A stretch of 64,000 nucleotides of DNA, from positions 1,922,001 through 1,986,000 of the forward strand of contig NZ_CP102099.1 in assembly GCF_024582815.1 (NCBI RefSeq), read 5' to 3'. The notes beneath the pieces are model-generated. The model saw nothing but the letters and a program-made list of their open reading frames with translations. It was not told the DNA's origin and searched no databases. A program made the position numbers and the translations under genes. Numbering within the stretch: the stretch's first letter is position 1; each line of letters begins with the position of its first letter. This stretch comes from Acinetobacter colistiniresistens. Its GTDB lineage: Bacteria; Pseudomonadota; Gammaproteobacteria; Pseudomonadales; Moraxellaceae. Positions 43,080-53,135 of the stretch are shown here, piece by piece.

Positions 43080-43400
43080 ATGGCGACAAGTGAACAAATA
43101 AAACAACCGACTACAGAAAAGCCACCAACACAAGGCGTTGGTGTGCAAGGGTTCAAGGCTGATGTATATGCTGCCGACGAAGAAAAGATTGATTGGCCAC
43201 ACTTGATGGCGCAACCAAAGTTTCAAATGTACTGTGTTGAACTCAGCCGACGTAATCACGGTGAAGTTGAATTGTGGATCGGTGGCTTTGTGAAAGATAA
43301 GCTGATGGAAGGTGAGAGCGTTTTCTTTGATCAGTATTGCACCTGGCATGATCAGAAAGGTTATTGGAAACAGGAAGATTATTACGGAAATTTAATTTAA
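43080..43400 (+). CDS. Unknown virion-region protein (106 aa)
   Basis: No family recognised. A low-complexity start (EQIKQPTTEKPPTQGVGV) precedes a compact aromatic domain (CTWHDQKGYWKQEDYYG). AAAGGTGA supports ATG 43080. It is followed 9 bases on by the next structural gene. Confidence 0.68.
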   Translation: MATSEQIKQPTTEKPPTQGVGVQGFKADVYAADEEKIDWPHLMAQPKFQMYCVELSRRNHGEVELWIGGFVKDKLMEGESVFFDQYCTWHDQKGYWKQEDYYGNLI

Positions 43401-43409
43401 GGTGAAAAT

Positions 43410-44687
43410 ATGGCTTCTAATACTGATATTAGATTGTATTACCATACTAATTTAAACGCACCTGAACTCACCCCTGAATTTGGCAAGTTAAATGCGCTGC
43501 TAAAAACTGTACTTGTTGATGGTTTTACTATTGGCGATGTGGCAAGTGTTACTGCAGTTGATAAAATCGTAACTTTGGACTTTGGATATAACCACACCTT
43601 AACTATCTGCCAAGTTGTAGAAATTTCTGGTGCGAATGAAGTAGAGTTTAATGGTGTATTCAAAGTTGTGGCAGTGCCGTCTACAACATCAATACAGGTT
43701 AAGTTGCAAAATAATGCAACAGTCAGTACCGCTACAGGTTTAATTATATGCAAGTTGCCTAGTCTTGGTTGGGAATGTCCGTTCTCAAGTGGTGGTAGAG
43801 CCGCATATCGTTCAGCAAATACAGATAATCCTAATCGACCTTACTTACGTATTGTTGATGAGCAAGATTCATTGTGGAACAGTGCCTATTCAAAGTATGC
43901 GAAAGTCGCTTTAGTTGAGGAAATGGCCGATATTGATACCTTGGGTGGTGTTATTGTTCCATATGATAGTGCCAATCCTGATAAAAATTGGGTCGCTACA
44001 GGCTCTGGTGCAACTGTAATTAATGGTTGGGCAAAATGGTATTATGGGTACAATGACGCTAACGGTGATAGTATTTTCAGATATTCTAACTCACCTGCAT
44101 ATTCGGATATATTGACTGTACCTAGTGGGGTTCGCAAATGGGTGATTGTTGGGGATAAGGATACGTTCTATATTTTCAATACCGCATCACCAAACTCAGT
44201 TTATATTCCCTACGGTTTTGGTAAATTTGAGAGTTATTTTGAAGGTGATGTGTTCAATCACTTTTTATCATGTTCTCTTTTTTATAATCCTGCAAACACA
44301 TTATCTAGCACAGCTTTCCGTGGTCAAACTACTGGGCTGCAAGGTGGTTACGGTTCACTGCTTTTACAAAGACCTATCAGTGGTGCTGCAAATTACATTA
44401 CTGGCCAAATTACCGCAAATAAACTGTCCGTAACAGGTGTTACAAATATTATTGCCGCTGTTGCGAGTTTCAACAAAGTGTTTTCTGCACAAGCAGATTT
44501 ATTTTCAGAAAATACATTTAGGGGATATCTCCCATATCTAAATTGGGTGTATCAAGCGAAACCTTATCCTGAATTGTCTATTTTTGAAGATAGTGGTGAA
44601 TACTTTATCGCAATTAACCATATATCAACAACCACTAACACTGGTACTCAGCCAGGGCAAAGTTTTATTAGCTTGGGTGTGCTATGA
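43410..44687 (+). CDS. Putative tail or virion structural protein (425 aa)
   Basis: A beta-rich protein with no family assigned with certainty. Its first 120 residues hold phrases such as TLDFGYNHTLTICQVVEISG and VAVPSTTSIQVKLQ. The middle (SSGGRAAYRSANTDNPNRPY) resembles phage receptor-binding or tail proteins. AAGGTGA precedes the ATG. Its stop overlaps the next ATG (ATGA). Confidence 0.75.
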   Translation: MASNTDIRLYYHTNLNAPELTPEFGKLNALLKTVLVDGFTIGDVASVTAVDKIVTLDFGYNHTLTICQVVEISGANEVEFNGVFKVVAVPSTTSIQVKLQNNATVSTATGLIICKLPSLGWECPFSSGGRAAYRSANTDNPNRPYLRIVDEQDSLWNSAYSKYAKVALVEEMADIDTLGGVIVPYDSANPDKNWVATGSGATVINGWAKWYYGYNDANGDSIFRYSNSPAYSDILTVPSGVRKWVIVGDKDTFYIFNTASPNSVYIPYGFGKFESYFEGDVFNHFLSCSLFYNPANTLSSTAFRGQTTGLQGGYGSLLLQRPISGAANYITGQITANKLSVTGVTNIIAAVASFNKVFSAQADLFSENTFRGYLPYLNWVYQAKPYPELSIFEDSGEYFIAINHISTTTNTGTQPGQSFISLGVL

Positions 44688-44992
44688 GAATAAGAAACAG
44701 GATTAAATGTTTTACCTACAACAACAATATCGGGCAATTAGAAAATAACCCAATCGACGGTTACGTTATTAAGGGAATGGTTAAAATTGAAGGTGCCAAT
44801 GTTGGTCGTGGTTGGAAGGTTGTCTTGTTATGTAATTCATCACTAAATAAACTTGCTGCGACTTTGACAGATGCTAATGGTGAGTACACATTTAAAGGTT
44901 TAAAACGTGAATATAAATTCACGGTTATTGCTTCACCACCACCGGAGCAAAAAGTAAATACATCGGTATTTGGTAACATTACTATTGAGTAA
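44684..44992 (+). CDS. Ig-like carboxypeptidase-regulatory domain protein (102 aa)
   Basis: Residues 25-95 (GMVKIEGANVGRGWKVVLLC, TLTDANGEYTFKGLKREY) form one beta-sandwich of the carboxypeptidase regulatory/CarboxypepD type, common as add-on domains in tail and adhesion proteins. It sits between two large structural genes and overlaps the first by 4 bases. Probably a virion surface part. Confidence 0.78.
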   Translation: MRIRNRIKCFTYNNNIGQLENNPIDGYVIKGMVKIEGANVGRGWKVVLLCNSSLNKLAATLTDANGEYTFKGLKREYKFTVIASPPPEQKVNTSVFGNITIE

Positions 44993-44997
44993 AATGT

Positions 44998-47900
44998 ATG
45001 TCATACAAAGCACCGTCAAACCTTTCTGTTGTTTTTAATTATAGTGACAGCGGAGAATATAGCGCACCAAACTATAAAAATGTGGTGTTCAATATTACCG
45101 AAAATAATACGGTAGTTAGCTATATCACAGTTGATGGTAAAGACCATAGTGACTATGGTATTGCATCAGTGCAGCTTGGTACGCAAGGTATTTTTACTAG
45201 CGGTTTCGACTCATTATCTATGGGTATTGCTAGGGCATTACCTGCGCGATACTTAATATTAACAGGTTTTAATACATTCGGTTCCGGCACTTCCACTGTA
45301 ATTAATAAAACTACAGTGCTTAAAGTTAATGGGTCTGACGGTTCAAGATACGGAACTGCATCTTTAAAAAATAAAAATATAGACGTTGTTGTTAGTGGTT
45401 TTGAAAGCACATCATACGGCACACATGCGACCTATAATCTTCGAAAATACATTTTAGCTGCAAGTTTTAGCACAGCTCTTTACGGAAAACCGACTGTATA
45501 TAACTTGCGGCAATATGTTCAGTATTCAGGTTCAAACGTATCGCGTTATGGTACCGCTTATGTTCAAGGTGGTGTTAAATCTGTCGTTGTAAAGGGATTT
45601 AATGCAAGTGCTGTTGCTGCTCCTAAAGTAATCAATACACGTGCAGATCAGTATGCCAATCCTTCTGGTATTGCAGTCATTGCGCTACCTAAGCCGAGTG
45701 TTTCTCCACGGATTATCTATGTATCAGGAATTATTGCCTGGGGATTTGGTACAGCATGGATACAGCGCAACCCATCTCCAAAAGGTTTTACTACCGATAG
45801 TTATGGTAATGCCTGGGTTTCGCATAGTCCGCGCTACATAACTCCATTTAAGGTTGAAGCATTCCTTTCAGGCTATGCCAAAGTCTTTGATCCAACACAG
45901 CGGATCTATCATGAAGGAAGTCCACCAATACCTGCAGGTATTTTTGGTGATACATCTATTCTCAATACGCGCAGGATTATCAATGTTCGAGGTAGTGATC
46001 AATCGCTTTATGGTGACTGGTCCGATGTTCGCTCTAACCTGAGCACAGCAGGTGTGCAATCTTTTGATGCCAATCTTTTTGGTAACACGGAGATCCGCAA
46101 TAAAACACCTTCGGTCATACCTGGTGCATGGGATGGTGCCACGTTTGGCAACACCTTTATTAGTGATCGGATACGTCGTATCAATGCACGTGGTATCGAC
46201 TGGCCAGAATCACAGCGGTTCGGCAAGCATGTTCTCACCAAACCACCTGAGCTTAAATCCTCCGGATTTAATGCATTGCGTTTTGGTGAGCCGTGGATTA
46301 GCAACAAGACACGTGAATTGCCGCCGCCTGGCATGAACACTTTACGTTTTAGTGATCCGGTAGTCTGGTTCCGCTATCGCTATGTATCTGTGACCGGTAT
46401 TGGCATCCCTGGATTTTCACAACCTAAGTTCGAGCATGGATTACGTTTTATACTTGGCCAAGGTAATTCTCATCTGCGTTTTGGTGCACCAATTGTTTGG
46501 TTTAAGGTGCGATCAATCCAGGTACCTAGTATATTCCGAGAATTTGAATCACGGCATCTAGTAGGTGGTACACAGCATATTAAACTTTCCGGCTTTGATG
46601 CTGCCCGGTTTGGTGAGCGGATCATACCTGAAATCCAGGCAACCTATACACAAGGGTTTAATTCTCAAGGTTTTAGTGAAGCAACACAGATAGAATTGCA
46701 CACTCGTTGGGTACGTGCGACTGGATTCTTGAGTTTTGGCAAACAGGCTTCTGATCGGTACGGCGCAGCGAAAGTCTGGAACAAACGCCAGTACATTCAG
46801 CATAGTTATGATTCCGGTGATGGACTAAACCCGGGCGGCTTTGGCCAATGGAATGCAATTGCCAACCGTAACCGTAGAATAAGAGTCATTGGTTTTGATG
46901 CGGCCCGGTTTGGGTATCACCAGATTTATAACAACGCGCGTCCTTTGCTGCCACTTTCATTCATGCCTGGTGTGTTTGGCACTGCCATGATTTCAGATCG
47001 GGTACGTCGCATTCGTCTGGAAGGAATGGAAGCACCTTATATGAGTGGATGGGGCCGAGTATTTAACGCTGCACATCTGATCTCTGCACTAGGTGGTAAA
47101 CATGAGGTTTTTGGCAGTCCATCTGTGTTGAACACACGTCGGGAATATCGGTGGGTCGGGGCCTTTGAATCTATGCAGTTTGGGCAACCGATGATTGCTT
47201 TTCGGATTCGCAATATCCATATAGAAAGCCGTTACAGTATTGCACCGATCTACCTACCGCTACCCAAATTTGATCTACATACGCGCTATATTGAACCGCA
47301 AGGACCGGAAACAGATGCCTTTGGTGGCCCATCCCTACATATTAAATGGAATATAATCACCACTCGATGGTCACACCGCGAACTGTTTGGCGATCCGTTT
47401 GTACGCAATCTCACTCCTGAATTAAAACATCGTGGTGCCAATTCAGAAGAATTTGGTAAACCTGCAATACGGCTACAGTGGGAACGCTACCAGGTAGAAG
47501 GTTTTGGTAGTGAAATCTTTGGTCGTCAGCTTATTGCTTTTCGTGACAGGTCTATGATGGTTTCAGGATTTAATGCATTTGCTTTTGGTCGTATTAATGT
47601 CACCAAAACTGGTGCACCACCGTACAGCTTACAAATGATTACTTTGGATTGGGCTGGTGAAGGTGAACGTCCTGATAACTTTAGCGGCAATGGTATCGAG
47701 GTGCCAAGCAACCAAGTGCCAGGAGCAAGCCTGAAAACCAACGTGATTTTTGCGAGTGGTTTTGTAGCAACACAAATGGGAAGCCATCATGCACAATCTA
47801 ATGGCATCCTAGTCGAACCTGGTATTCAGCAGTTTGCAATAGGCGATCATATAGTCGGCTTAAAGAATCGATCCATTCAGGTGCCAACTCTGGGTGACTT

Positions 47901-48762
47901 TGGTATAGGTATTGGGGAAACGCGGCCTTCTATTTCACCGCATACTATTTATGCGGTGATTGAAGCACCGGCACAAGCTATCCAAAACCATTACAAACAC
48001 GGACGTTTACATTACGTCAACAGTGATAATGGTAATCGTGCGCCTGGTGAAGTATTTGGCCGTACTGTTGTCACATTAAGACACCGAAAATTAAGTTTGG
48101 GTGTAGGTAATCAGAGCAATATTGGCAAACCATCTTTAATACTGCGCAAACATTATTTAAGACCTACAGGGATTCAATCATTCCGTATGGGGTGGCATTT
48201 CCTATCTGATGGATCTCCGCGTGAATTAGTGCAGTTTGACAGTAATAATAATGCTTTATACGGACGACCAACAGTAACATCACCTTATTTTGGACCTCGC
48301 TATATTCGTCCTGGTGGATTTAATGCCGCTGCATTTGGTAATAACTGGATAGAGCATTTCCACCGCACCGTTAAAGCAAATGGATTTAATGCCCTAGCTA
48401 TGGGTGTAGGACGACAAGGTGATACACCATATAAGCCACAAGGTTTATGGATTGGTCCACAAATGCCAACTATACCTAAAGGTTATGATGCTGCATTGTT
48501 TGGCACTACATGGATTAGTAACAAGGTTCGGGGTATTTCCACTATAGGTTTTGATAGCATGGAAAATGATTGGGATATTTCTAGCTTTAAAGAGCGTATG
48601 AAAGTGATCCTAGTCAAAAAGCCGATCATCATCGAACCTAAAGAAATTCAACCGTTGTCATTTGACCAAACAGCATACGGTGTAGCTAATATTCGATTAA
48701 AAACACATTACATTCGACCTGACGGCAACTCAGATCAATATAGGAAAGGTGCTCCAAAATGA
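44998..48762 (+). CDS. Giant repeat tail protein (1254 aa)
   Basis: A long protein built from several dozen short units (about 22-28 residues) of the form GF(D/N)A-x2-(F/Y)G-x3-(I/V), then a strand starting near R-x-I. Examples are GFNALRFGEPWISN, GFDAARFGERI and GFNAFAFGRINV. No enzymatic motif is seen. The pattern suggests a long beta rod or propeller stack in the tail. Its codon use becomes more varied and GC-richer in the middle. It overlaps the next gene by 4 bases. Confidence 0.8.
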   Translation: MSYKAPSNLSVVFNYSDSGEYSAPNYKNVVFNITENNTVVSYITVDGKDHSDYGIASVQLGTQGIFTSGFDSLSMGIARALPARYLILTGFNTFGSGTSTVINKTTVLKVNGSDGSRYGTASLKNKNIDVVVSGFESTSYGTHATYNLRKYILAASFSTALYGKPTVYNLRQYVQYSGSNVSRYGTAYVQGGVKSVVVKGFNASAVAAPKVINTRADQYANPSGIAVIALPKPSVSPRIIYVSGIIAWGFGTAWIQRNPSPKGFTTDSYGNAWVSHSPRYITPFKVEAFLSGYAKVFDPTQRIYHEGSPPIPAGIFGDTSILNTRRIINVRGSDQSLYGDWSDVRSNLSTAGVQSFDANLFGNTEIRNKTPSVIPGAWDGATFGNTFISDRIRRINARGIDWPESQRFGKHVLTKPPELKSSGFNALRFGEPWISNKTRELPPPGMNTLRFSDPVVWFRYRYVSVTGIGIPGFSQPKFEHGLRFILGQGNSHLRFGAPIVWFKVRSIQVPSIFREFESRHLVGGTQHIKLSGFDAARFGERIIPEIQATYTQGFNSQGFSEATQIELHTRWVRATGFLSFGKQASDRYGAAKVWNKRQYIQHSYDSGDGLNPGGFGQWNAIANRNRRIRVIGFDAARFGYHQIYNNARPLLPLSFMPGVFGTAMISDRVRRIRLEGMEAPYMSGWGRVFNAAHLISALGGKHEVFGSPSVLNTRREYRWVGAFESMQFGQPMIAFRIRNIHIESRYSIAPIYLPLPKFDLHTRYIEPQGPETDAFGGPSLHIKWNIITTRWSHRELFGDPFVRNLTPELKHRGANSEEFGKPAIRLQWERYQVEGFGSEIFGRQLIAFRDRSMMVSGFNAFAFGRINVTKTGAPPYSLQMITLDWAGEGERPDNFSGNGIEVPSNQVPGASLKTNVIFASGFVATQMGSHHAQSNGILVEPGIQQFAIGDHIVGLKNRSIQVPTLGDFGIGIGETRPSISPHTIYAVIEAPAQAIQNHYKHGRLHYVNSDNGNRAPGEVFGRTVVTLRHRKLSLGVGNQSNIGKPSLILRKHYLRPTGIQSFRMGWHFLSDGSPRELVQFDSNNNALYGRPTVTSPYFGPRYIRPGGFNAAAFGNNWIEHFHRTVKANGFNALAMGVGRQGDTPYKPQGLWIGPQMPTIPKGYDAALFGTTWISNKVRGISTIGFDSMENDWDISSFKERMKVILVKKPIIIEPKEIQPLSFDQTAYGVANIRLKTHYIRPDGNSDQYRKGAPK

Positions 48763-49931
48763 AAAGATTAACCCCCTTGCGTGGTCTTGATAATGTTTCA
48801 GATGATGACAGCATGTCGAGTTTTGGTCGCGAACCGTTTGTTAAGCTGCGTGATGCTGTAAACGTCAATATTAGCTCAAGCGGTCGTGTGCAGCTGCGTG
48901 AAACCGGTGCTGTTGTCACAGAAACACCCTATAAGAATCTATGGAATAGCCCATTACACGGCGATACATTTGGTACCTTAAATGGTGAATTGGTCAAAAT
49001 CAATCCGGTGGATTGGTCACATGAAAGTCTAAATATTGAATTGAAAGGAAGCGTAAATTACCTAGTCGTGAATAATTTTATTATTATTTCCGATGCGCTT
49101 GCCCTATATAAATATGACGGCGTAAGTGTGATTAAACTGACGATTGAAACTCCACCTGAACCGATGGCGCGTTTATCTATTGGATCACTACTAGATGGAA
49201 CATACACTGTTGCAATTGCCTGGTCTAAAGATGGCCGTGAATCAGGCTTATCTTCAAGTGTAAGTCTAAATGTTGAAGGCGGTATAGAACTGATCTTACC
49301 GTATAACTACAGCGAAGATGCTGACCAGGTTGTGATTTACATGACCGAGCATAACGGATCTGAACTGTTGAAGGTGGCGACTGTAGCCATTAATACGGCT
49401 ACATTTACCATTAGCAGCGATAAGGACCTGACACGTGCTGCTCAGTTTCAGCACCTTTCACCCATGCGTACTGGCAAGTTTTTAAAGCTTTGGCGTGGTC
49501 GATTGCTGACTGCGGATAAAAACATGCTGTACTTTTCCCAGGCTTTAAACTTCCACCTATGTGATGAGCGTTATGATTTTATTGCTTTACCGCAACGTGT
49601 GACCTTTGTGGAGCCGGTTGAATCTGGTATTTGGGTCGGTCAAAGTAATACTGTGGTCTTTCTCAGTGGTGCCGACGTAAAAGAATTGAACCTTGTGCAA
49701 ACAGGAGCCAAGCCACCTGTGCCTGGTACGGCACTGCGAGTGAACAGTGATTTGCTTGGCGAAATATCTGCAGGTCTTGAAGCTGTTTTATGGTTGGCCG
49801 AGAATGGCTATTGCATCGGAACGCCTACTGGAAACCTGATTGAAGCCCATGCCAACACATTGAAAGGCATCACCGCAAAAGCTGGACAGTCTGTAAGGTT
49901 TGATGATCGAATTGTCACTGTACTACATTGA
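48759..49931 (+). CDS. Phage tail or stabilisation protein (390 aa)
   Basis: A beta-rich protein starting KRLTPLRGLDNVSDDDSM, with FVKLRDAVNVNISSSGRVQLR, LLDGTYTVAIAWSKDGRESG and MLYFSQALNFHLCD. Such sequences occur in short-tailed and other phages as virion proteins with propeller-like repeats, sometimes likened to P22 DNA-stabilisation proteins. Exact place in the virion is not known. It follows the giant repeat gene with a 4-base overlap. Confidence 0.8.
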   Translation: MKRLTPLRGLDNVSDDDSMSSFGREPFVKLRDAVNVNISSSGRVQLRETGAVVTETPYKNLWNSPLHGDTFGTLNGELVKINPVDWSHESLNIELKGSVNYLVVNNFIIISDALALYKYDGVSVIKLTIETPPEPMARLSIGSLLDGTYTVAIAWSKDGRESGLSSSVSLNVEGGIELILPYNYSEDADQVVIYMTEHNGSELLKVATVAINTATFTISSDKDLTRAAQFQHLSPMRTGKFLKLWRGRLLTADKNMLYFSQALNFHLCDERYDFIALPQRVTFVEPVESGIWVGQSNTVVFLSGADVKELNLVQTGAKPPVPGTALRVNSDLLGEISAGLEAVLWLAENGYCIGTPTGNLIEAHANTLKGITAKAGQSVRFDDRIVTVLH

Positions 49932-49955
49932 GGACTGGTTTAACAAAATCCGGTC

Positions 49956-50546
49956 ATGACAATGGAAAAAATTAATAAATCTGCACTTTTGGGTGCATTG
50001 GCTCGCGGTGAGTTCACTGAAACAGACAACCAAATTACATTCGACAAACTTGGTGGTATTCAGTTTAAAGGTGAATACTTCCATCGTGTCAATGGTGGTG
50101 AATGGGAACATGCTGATAACCTTGTGGTAAATGAAGGTATTTCACATATCCTTAATGTGGCACTAGGCGGTAAAGCAAAAACAGCTAAATACTACCTGGC
50201 ATTATTTAGCGGTAGCACTGCACCGGCACCGACTTGGACAGCGGCAAATTTTGCAGCGGTGGCATCTGAGATCGTTAGCGGTACCGAAGGCTATACCAAT
50301 GCCACACGTCCTGAATGGACACCGGTGGATACCAACGGCAACTCGATTGATAACATGGCGGCAGCTGCTCAACTGACGATTGCAACGACTGGAACATTAA
50401 CTGTGACAGGTGCGGCACTTCTCACCAATTCCACGAAAGGTGGTACTACTGGTACGCTGATTTCAGCAAGTAAATATCCTGTAGCACGTACATTCCAGAA
50501 TGGTGATATTTACGAGATTGGTTATCGACTAAGCGCGACGGTGTAA
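49956..50546 (+). CDS. Virion structural protein (196 aa, putative)
   Basis: A protein with a short helical start (KSALLGALARGEFTETDNQI), then beta-rich sequence (YYLALFSGSTAPAPTWTAAN) and TGTLTVTGAALLTNSTKGGT. These match a family of small phage structural proteins found near tail genes. A second ATG six bases on could be the true start. No enzyme motif. Confidence 0.78.
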   Translation: MTMEKINKSALLGALARGEFTETDNQITFDKLGGIQFKGEYFHRVNGGEWEHADNLVVNEGISHILNVALGGKAKTAKYYLALFSGSTAPAPTWTAANFAAVASEIVSGTEGYTNATRPEWTPVDTNGNSIDNMAAAAQLTIATTGTLTVTGAALLTNSTKGGTTGTLISASKYPVARTFQNGDIYEIGYRLSATV

Positions 50547-50549
50547 GCT

Positions 50550-53135
50550 ATGGCAAGCCCTAAACCTTATGGGCTTCATGTAATTAGCGGTGTACTCACT
50601 GATAACGATATTAACCGTATCGCTTCTGTGATTCACCGCTTTCTTACTTTTAAGGAAGCCAGTCAACTTGAAAACCTAAAAAACACCTATGATCTTCCCG
50701 ACGGTGGATACTTCATCGTTCAAGATATGGGCGGTATTTTTCGCGTCATTGCTGATAAAAAAGAACCGCAAAAGTTCTATTTTCAGGATGATGGCTTGGT
50801 CAAAATGTATATCCCAATGTTCTTTAGTGGAGTCGTGGAAAAAGCCACAATCCGCCAAGGTGAGAAAGTTGAACTCAAGCTTACTCAACAATGTCGCAAT
50901 CGTATCGGGCAGCAGTTGCAGCATGAAATACCACAGCTAGTAAAACTAGATCGTTTCACTATTATGCCAGGTGATAAGTTTCAAGAGTTTAAGTCAAGTA
51001 TAGAGTCGATTATTCAGCGTACACAGTATTATGCCCACAATCCAGGCTGGTACAGCGGTAGTATGTCTAAGCTCATGCAGTTTGTAGGTGGTTTTGGTCG
51101 CCAGGATTTTGATGCGCTGCCTGATAATGATATTGAACGTATCAGCTTTAAGTTGCCAGATGAGCTGTATCAAGAGTTGATTAATAAATATTTTGATGTT
51201 CGATTGCCAGGCTATACAGGACTTCCACCCACATCCGGTCAATTTCAGTATGACTACAAGTGGGGAAAAACACACGCTGTAGCTTTTGATTCAGCAAGTC
51301 GGCCATGGTTGGTCCAGGTCGGTGCAAAGGTTTATGTGATGCCTTTACCGATAATACCATTAACAGCTGATCCAAAATTTCACGAATATATTTATGAGTT
51401 AGGCGACCAGGAGTTAATTAACGTACTTGAAACCTTTGGTGCTTTTCCTTCCGGTGAATCATTCCCTGATAATGGTGAGGACTTTCAACGATGGCTTCGT
51501 GCAGGGGTCATTATTGAAATCTGTAATAGTGGGGAGTTTTTGTCACATCAGGCATTTTTTACTGCTTGTGGTTGGTCCTTTAATAACCGTGGTAATTCAG
51601 CCTATAACACAGGATACCGCTACGACAGCAATGGAATTGCAGAGAGTGCCACATTCCGATTAAGCCTGAACTTACAGCCTTCACAGGTACATTATGGAAC
51701 CGATAAAGTGACTATTAATGGTGAGACTGGTTTAAGTGATAGCGAACAAAGCCGATTGACTGCCTATTTATCTAAGATCATGTCATCCATAGGAGCAGAA
51801 GGAAGCCTTGCGAAAACAATAAAATATAAAATGCGTCACATCCCTCATGCTGCAATCCTACAGCGCACTACTGCAAGTTTGAATGATGGGGGTTCGATCA
51901 ATGATGAAATCAACTATTGGGATAAGTATGTGTGTGATCCAATAGCACCCCATACTGGAAAAATACATAAGTTATATACCGGTAAACTTTATCATCATGC
52001 TAAACCTATCAATCAACCGCAAATCAAATTCCCTGAATATACCGAAGGTTTATGTGTATCTTTTGATTTTGGGCCATTAGAACTTGGAGTGTCAGCAGAA
52101 TGTGACACTATTATGTATGCCTACTATGACAATGATTCATTAAAGGTAGTGAAATATTTTTACACCAGTAAAAAATATCAACGTCAAGTAGATACGAACT
52201 ATGAGCAATACATGACTGTAGGTTCTTGGTATAAAAATGAAACGTCAGGTGATAGCACGATCTCAGGGCATTTTTATCTGACGGATATTGATGACCGGGA
52301 GGATATTGCGCCTACTGAAACCAAGACCACGATTAAAGGTGAAGATAAAGGCTATGATAGCAAACCCCGTTTTGCTTTTGATGGCTTTTATGAACGTCCA
52401 GGCACTATATGGCGTAATCGTTATTACACACATTTAACTAAAACCGAAAAAGTACGTGACAAATCGGTAGCCTTGTCCGTCTTGGTACCAATGTTTAACC
52501 GCAATACCGTACTTCATGCTAAAAAAATGGTATCTGGAAATAAGACCAATTCGGAAGGTTTAACGCTTGGTTCTGTGCAAGATCCATACAGCTATCGTTA
52601 CTGGACCAATGATCCTGTATTTGCTTGGCTAGGAAGTCTAGAGAAAATGACAGGCTCACCATGGCCAAAAAATGGTAATCCGGTATGGGTTGAGCTTGAA
52701 CGATACAGTCCTTCACCTGCCAATGACTTTGCTGATAATGGTCCGTGGATACATGGATTTCCGGCCGACTATACTTGGTTGATCCATCCTGATAATAACA
52801 CCTGGCAACAAAGTGGCGGTGGAGGTGCACCACCAGTTCAGACCTATAGTAGATCAACCACTACGCCAATAGAAACTACAGGAAATATAAAGTGGGTGAT
52901 CAATGACCGGATCGTAACAGTATCCAATAAGGTACCAGACAGCCGTTACTTTTTACCCTCACCTGACGAGTACGGTTTTGGTATGAGTAGAGCAGGGAGT
53001 AAGGTTTTTCTAGGTGATGTGGAATATGCCAATATTAGTGAAACTAATGATGCAGGTTTTTGGAAATATACCGGTTATTCAAACCTGGTCAACCATAGCC
53101 GGTCATATCATTTTATCGGGGTGATTAATGAGTAA
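50550..53135 (+). CDS. Large tail protein (861 aa)
   Basis: No family recognised. A helical start (GVLTDNDINRIASVIHRFLT) is followed by beta-rich sequence with many aromatic residues over the full length. Size and setting suggest a tail or tailspike component. There is no clear enzymatic signature. The stop overlaps the next gene by 8 bases. Confidence 0.74.
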   Translation: MASPKPYGLHVISGVLTDNDINRIASVIHRFLTFKEASQLENLKNTYDLPDGGYFIVQDMGGIFRVIADKKEPQKFYFQDDGLVKMYIPMFFSGVVEKATIRQGEKVELKLTQQCRNRIGQQLQHEIPQLVKLDRFTIMPGDKFQEFKSSIESIIQRTQYYAHNPGWYSGSMSKLMQFVGGFGRQDFDALPDNDIERISFKLPDELYQELINKYFDVRLPGYTGLPPTSGQFQYDYKWGKTHAVAFDSASRPWLVQVGAKVYVMPLPIIPLTADPKFHEYIYELGDQELINVLETFGAFPSGESFPDNGEDFQRWLRAGVIIEICNSGEFLSHQAFFTACGWSFNNRGNSAYNTGYRYDSNGIAESATFRLSLNLQPSQVHYGTDKVTINGETGLSDSEQSRLTAYLSKIMSSIGAEGSLAKTIKYKMRHIPHAAILQRTTASLNDGGSINDEINYWDKYVCDPIAPHTGKIHKLYTGKLYHHAKPINQPQIKFPEYTEGLCVSFDFGPLELGVSAECDTIMYAYYDNDSLKVVKYFYTSKKYQRQVDTNYEQYMTVGSWYKNETSGDSTISGHFYLTDIDDREDIAPTETKTTIKGEDKGYDSKPRFAFDGFYERPGTIWRNRYYTHLTKTEKVRDKSVALSVLVPMFNRNTVLHAKKMVSGNKTNSEGLTLGSVQDPYSYRYWTNDPVFAWLGSLEKMTGSPWPKNGNPVWVELERYSPSPANDFADNGPWIHGFPADYTWLIHPDNNTWQQSGGGGAPPVQTYSRSTTTPIETTGNIKWVINDRIVTVSNKVPDSRYFLPSPDEYGFGMSRAGSKVFLGDVEYANISETNDAGFWKYTGYSNLVNHSRSYHFIGVINE

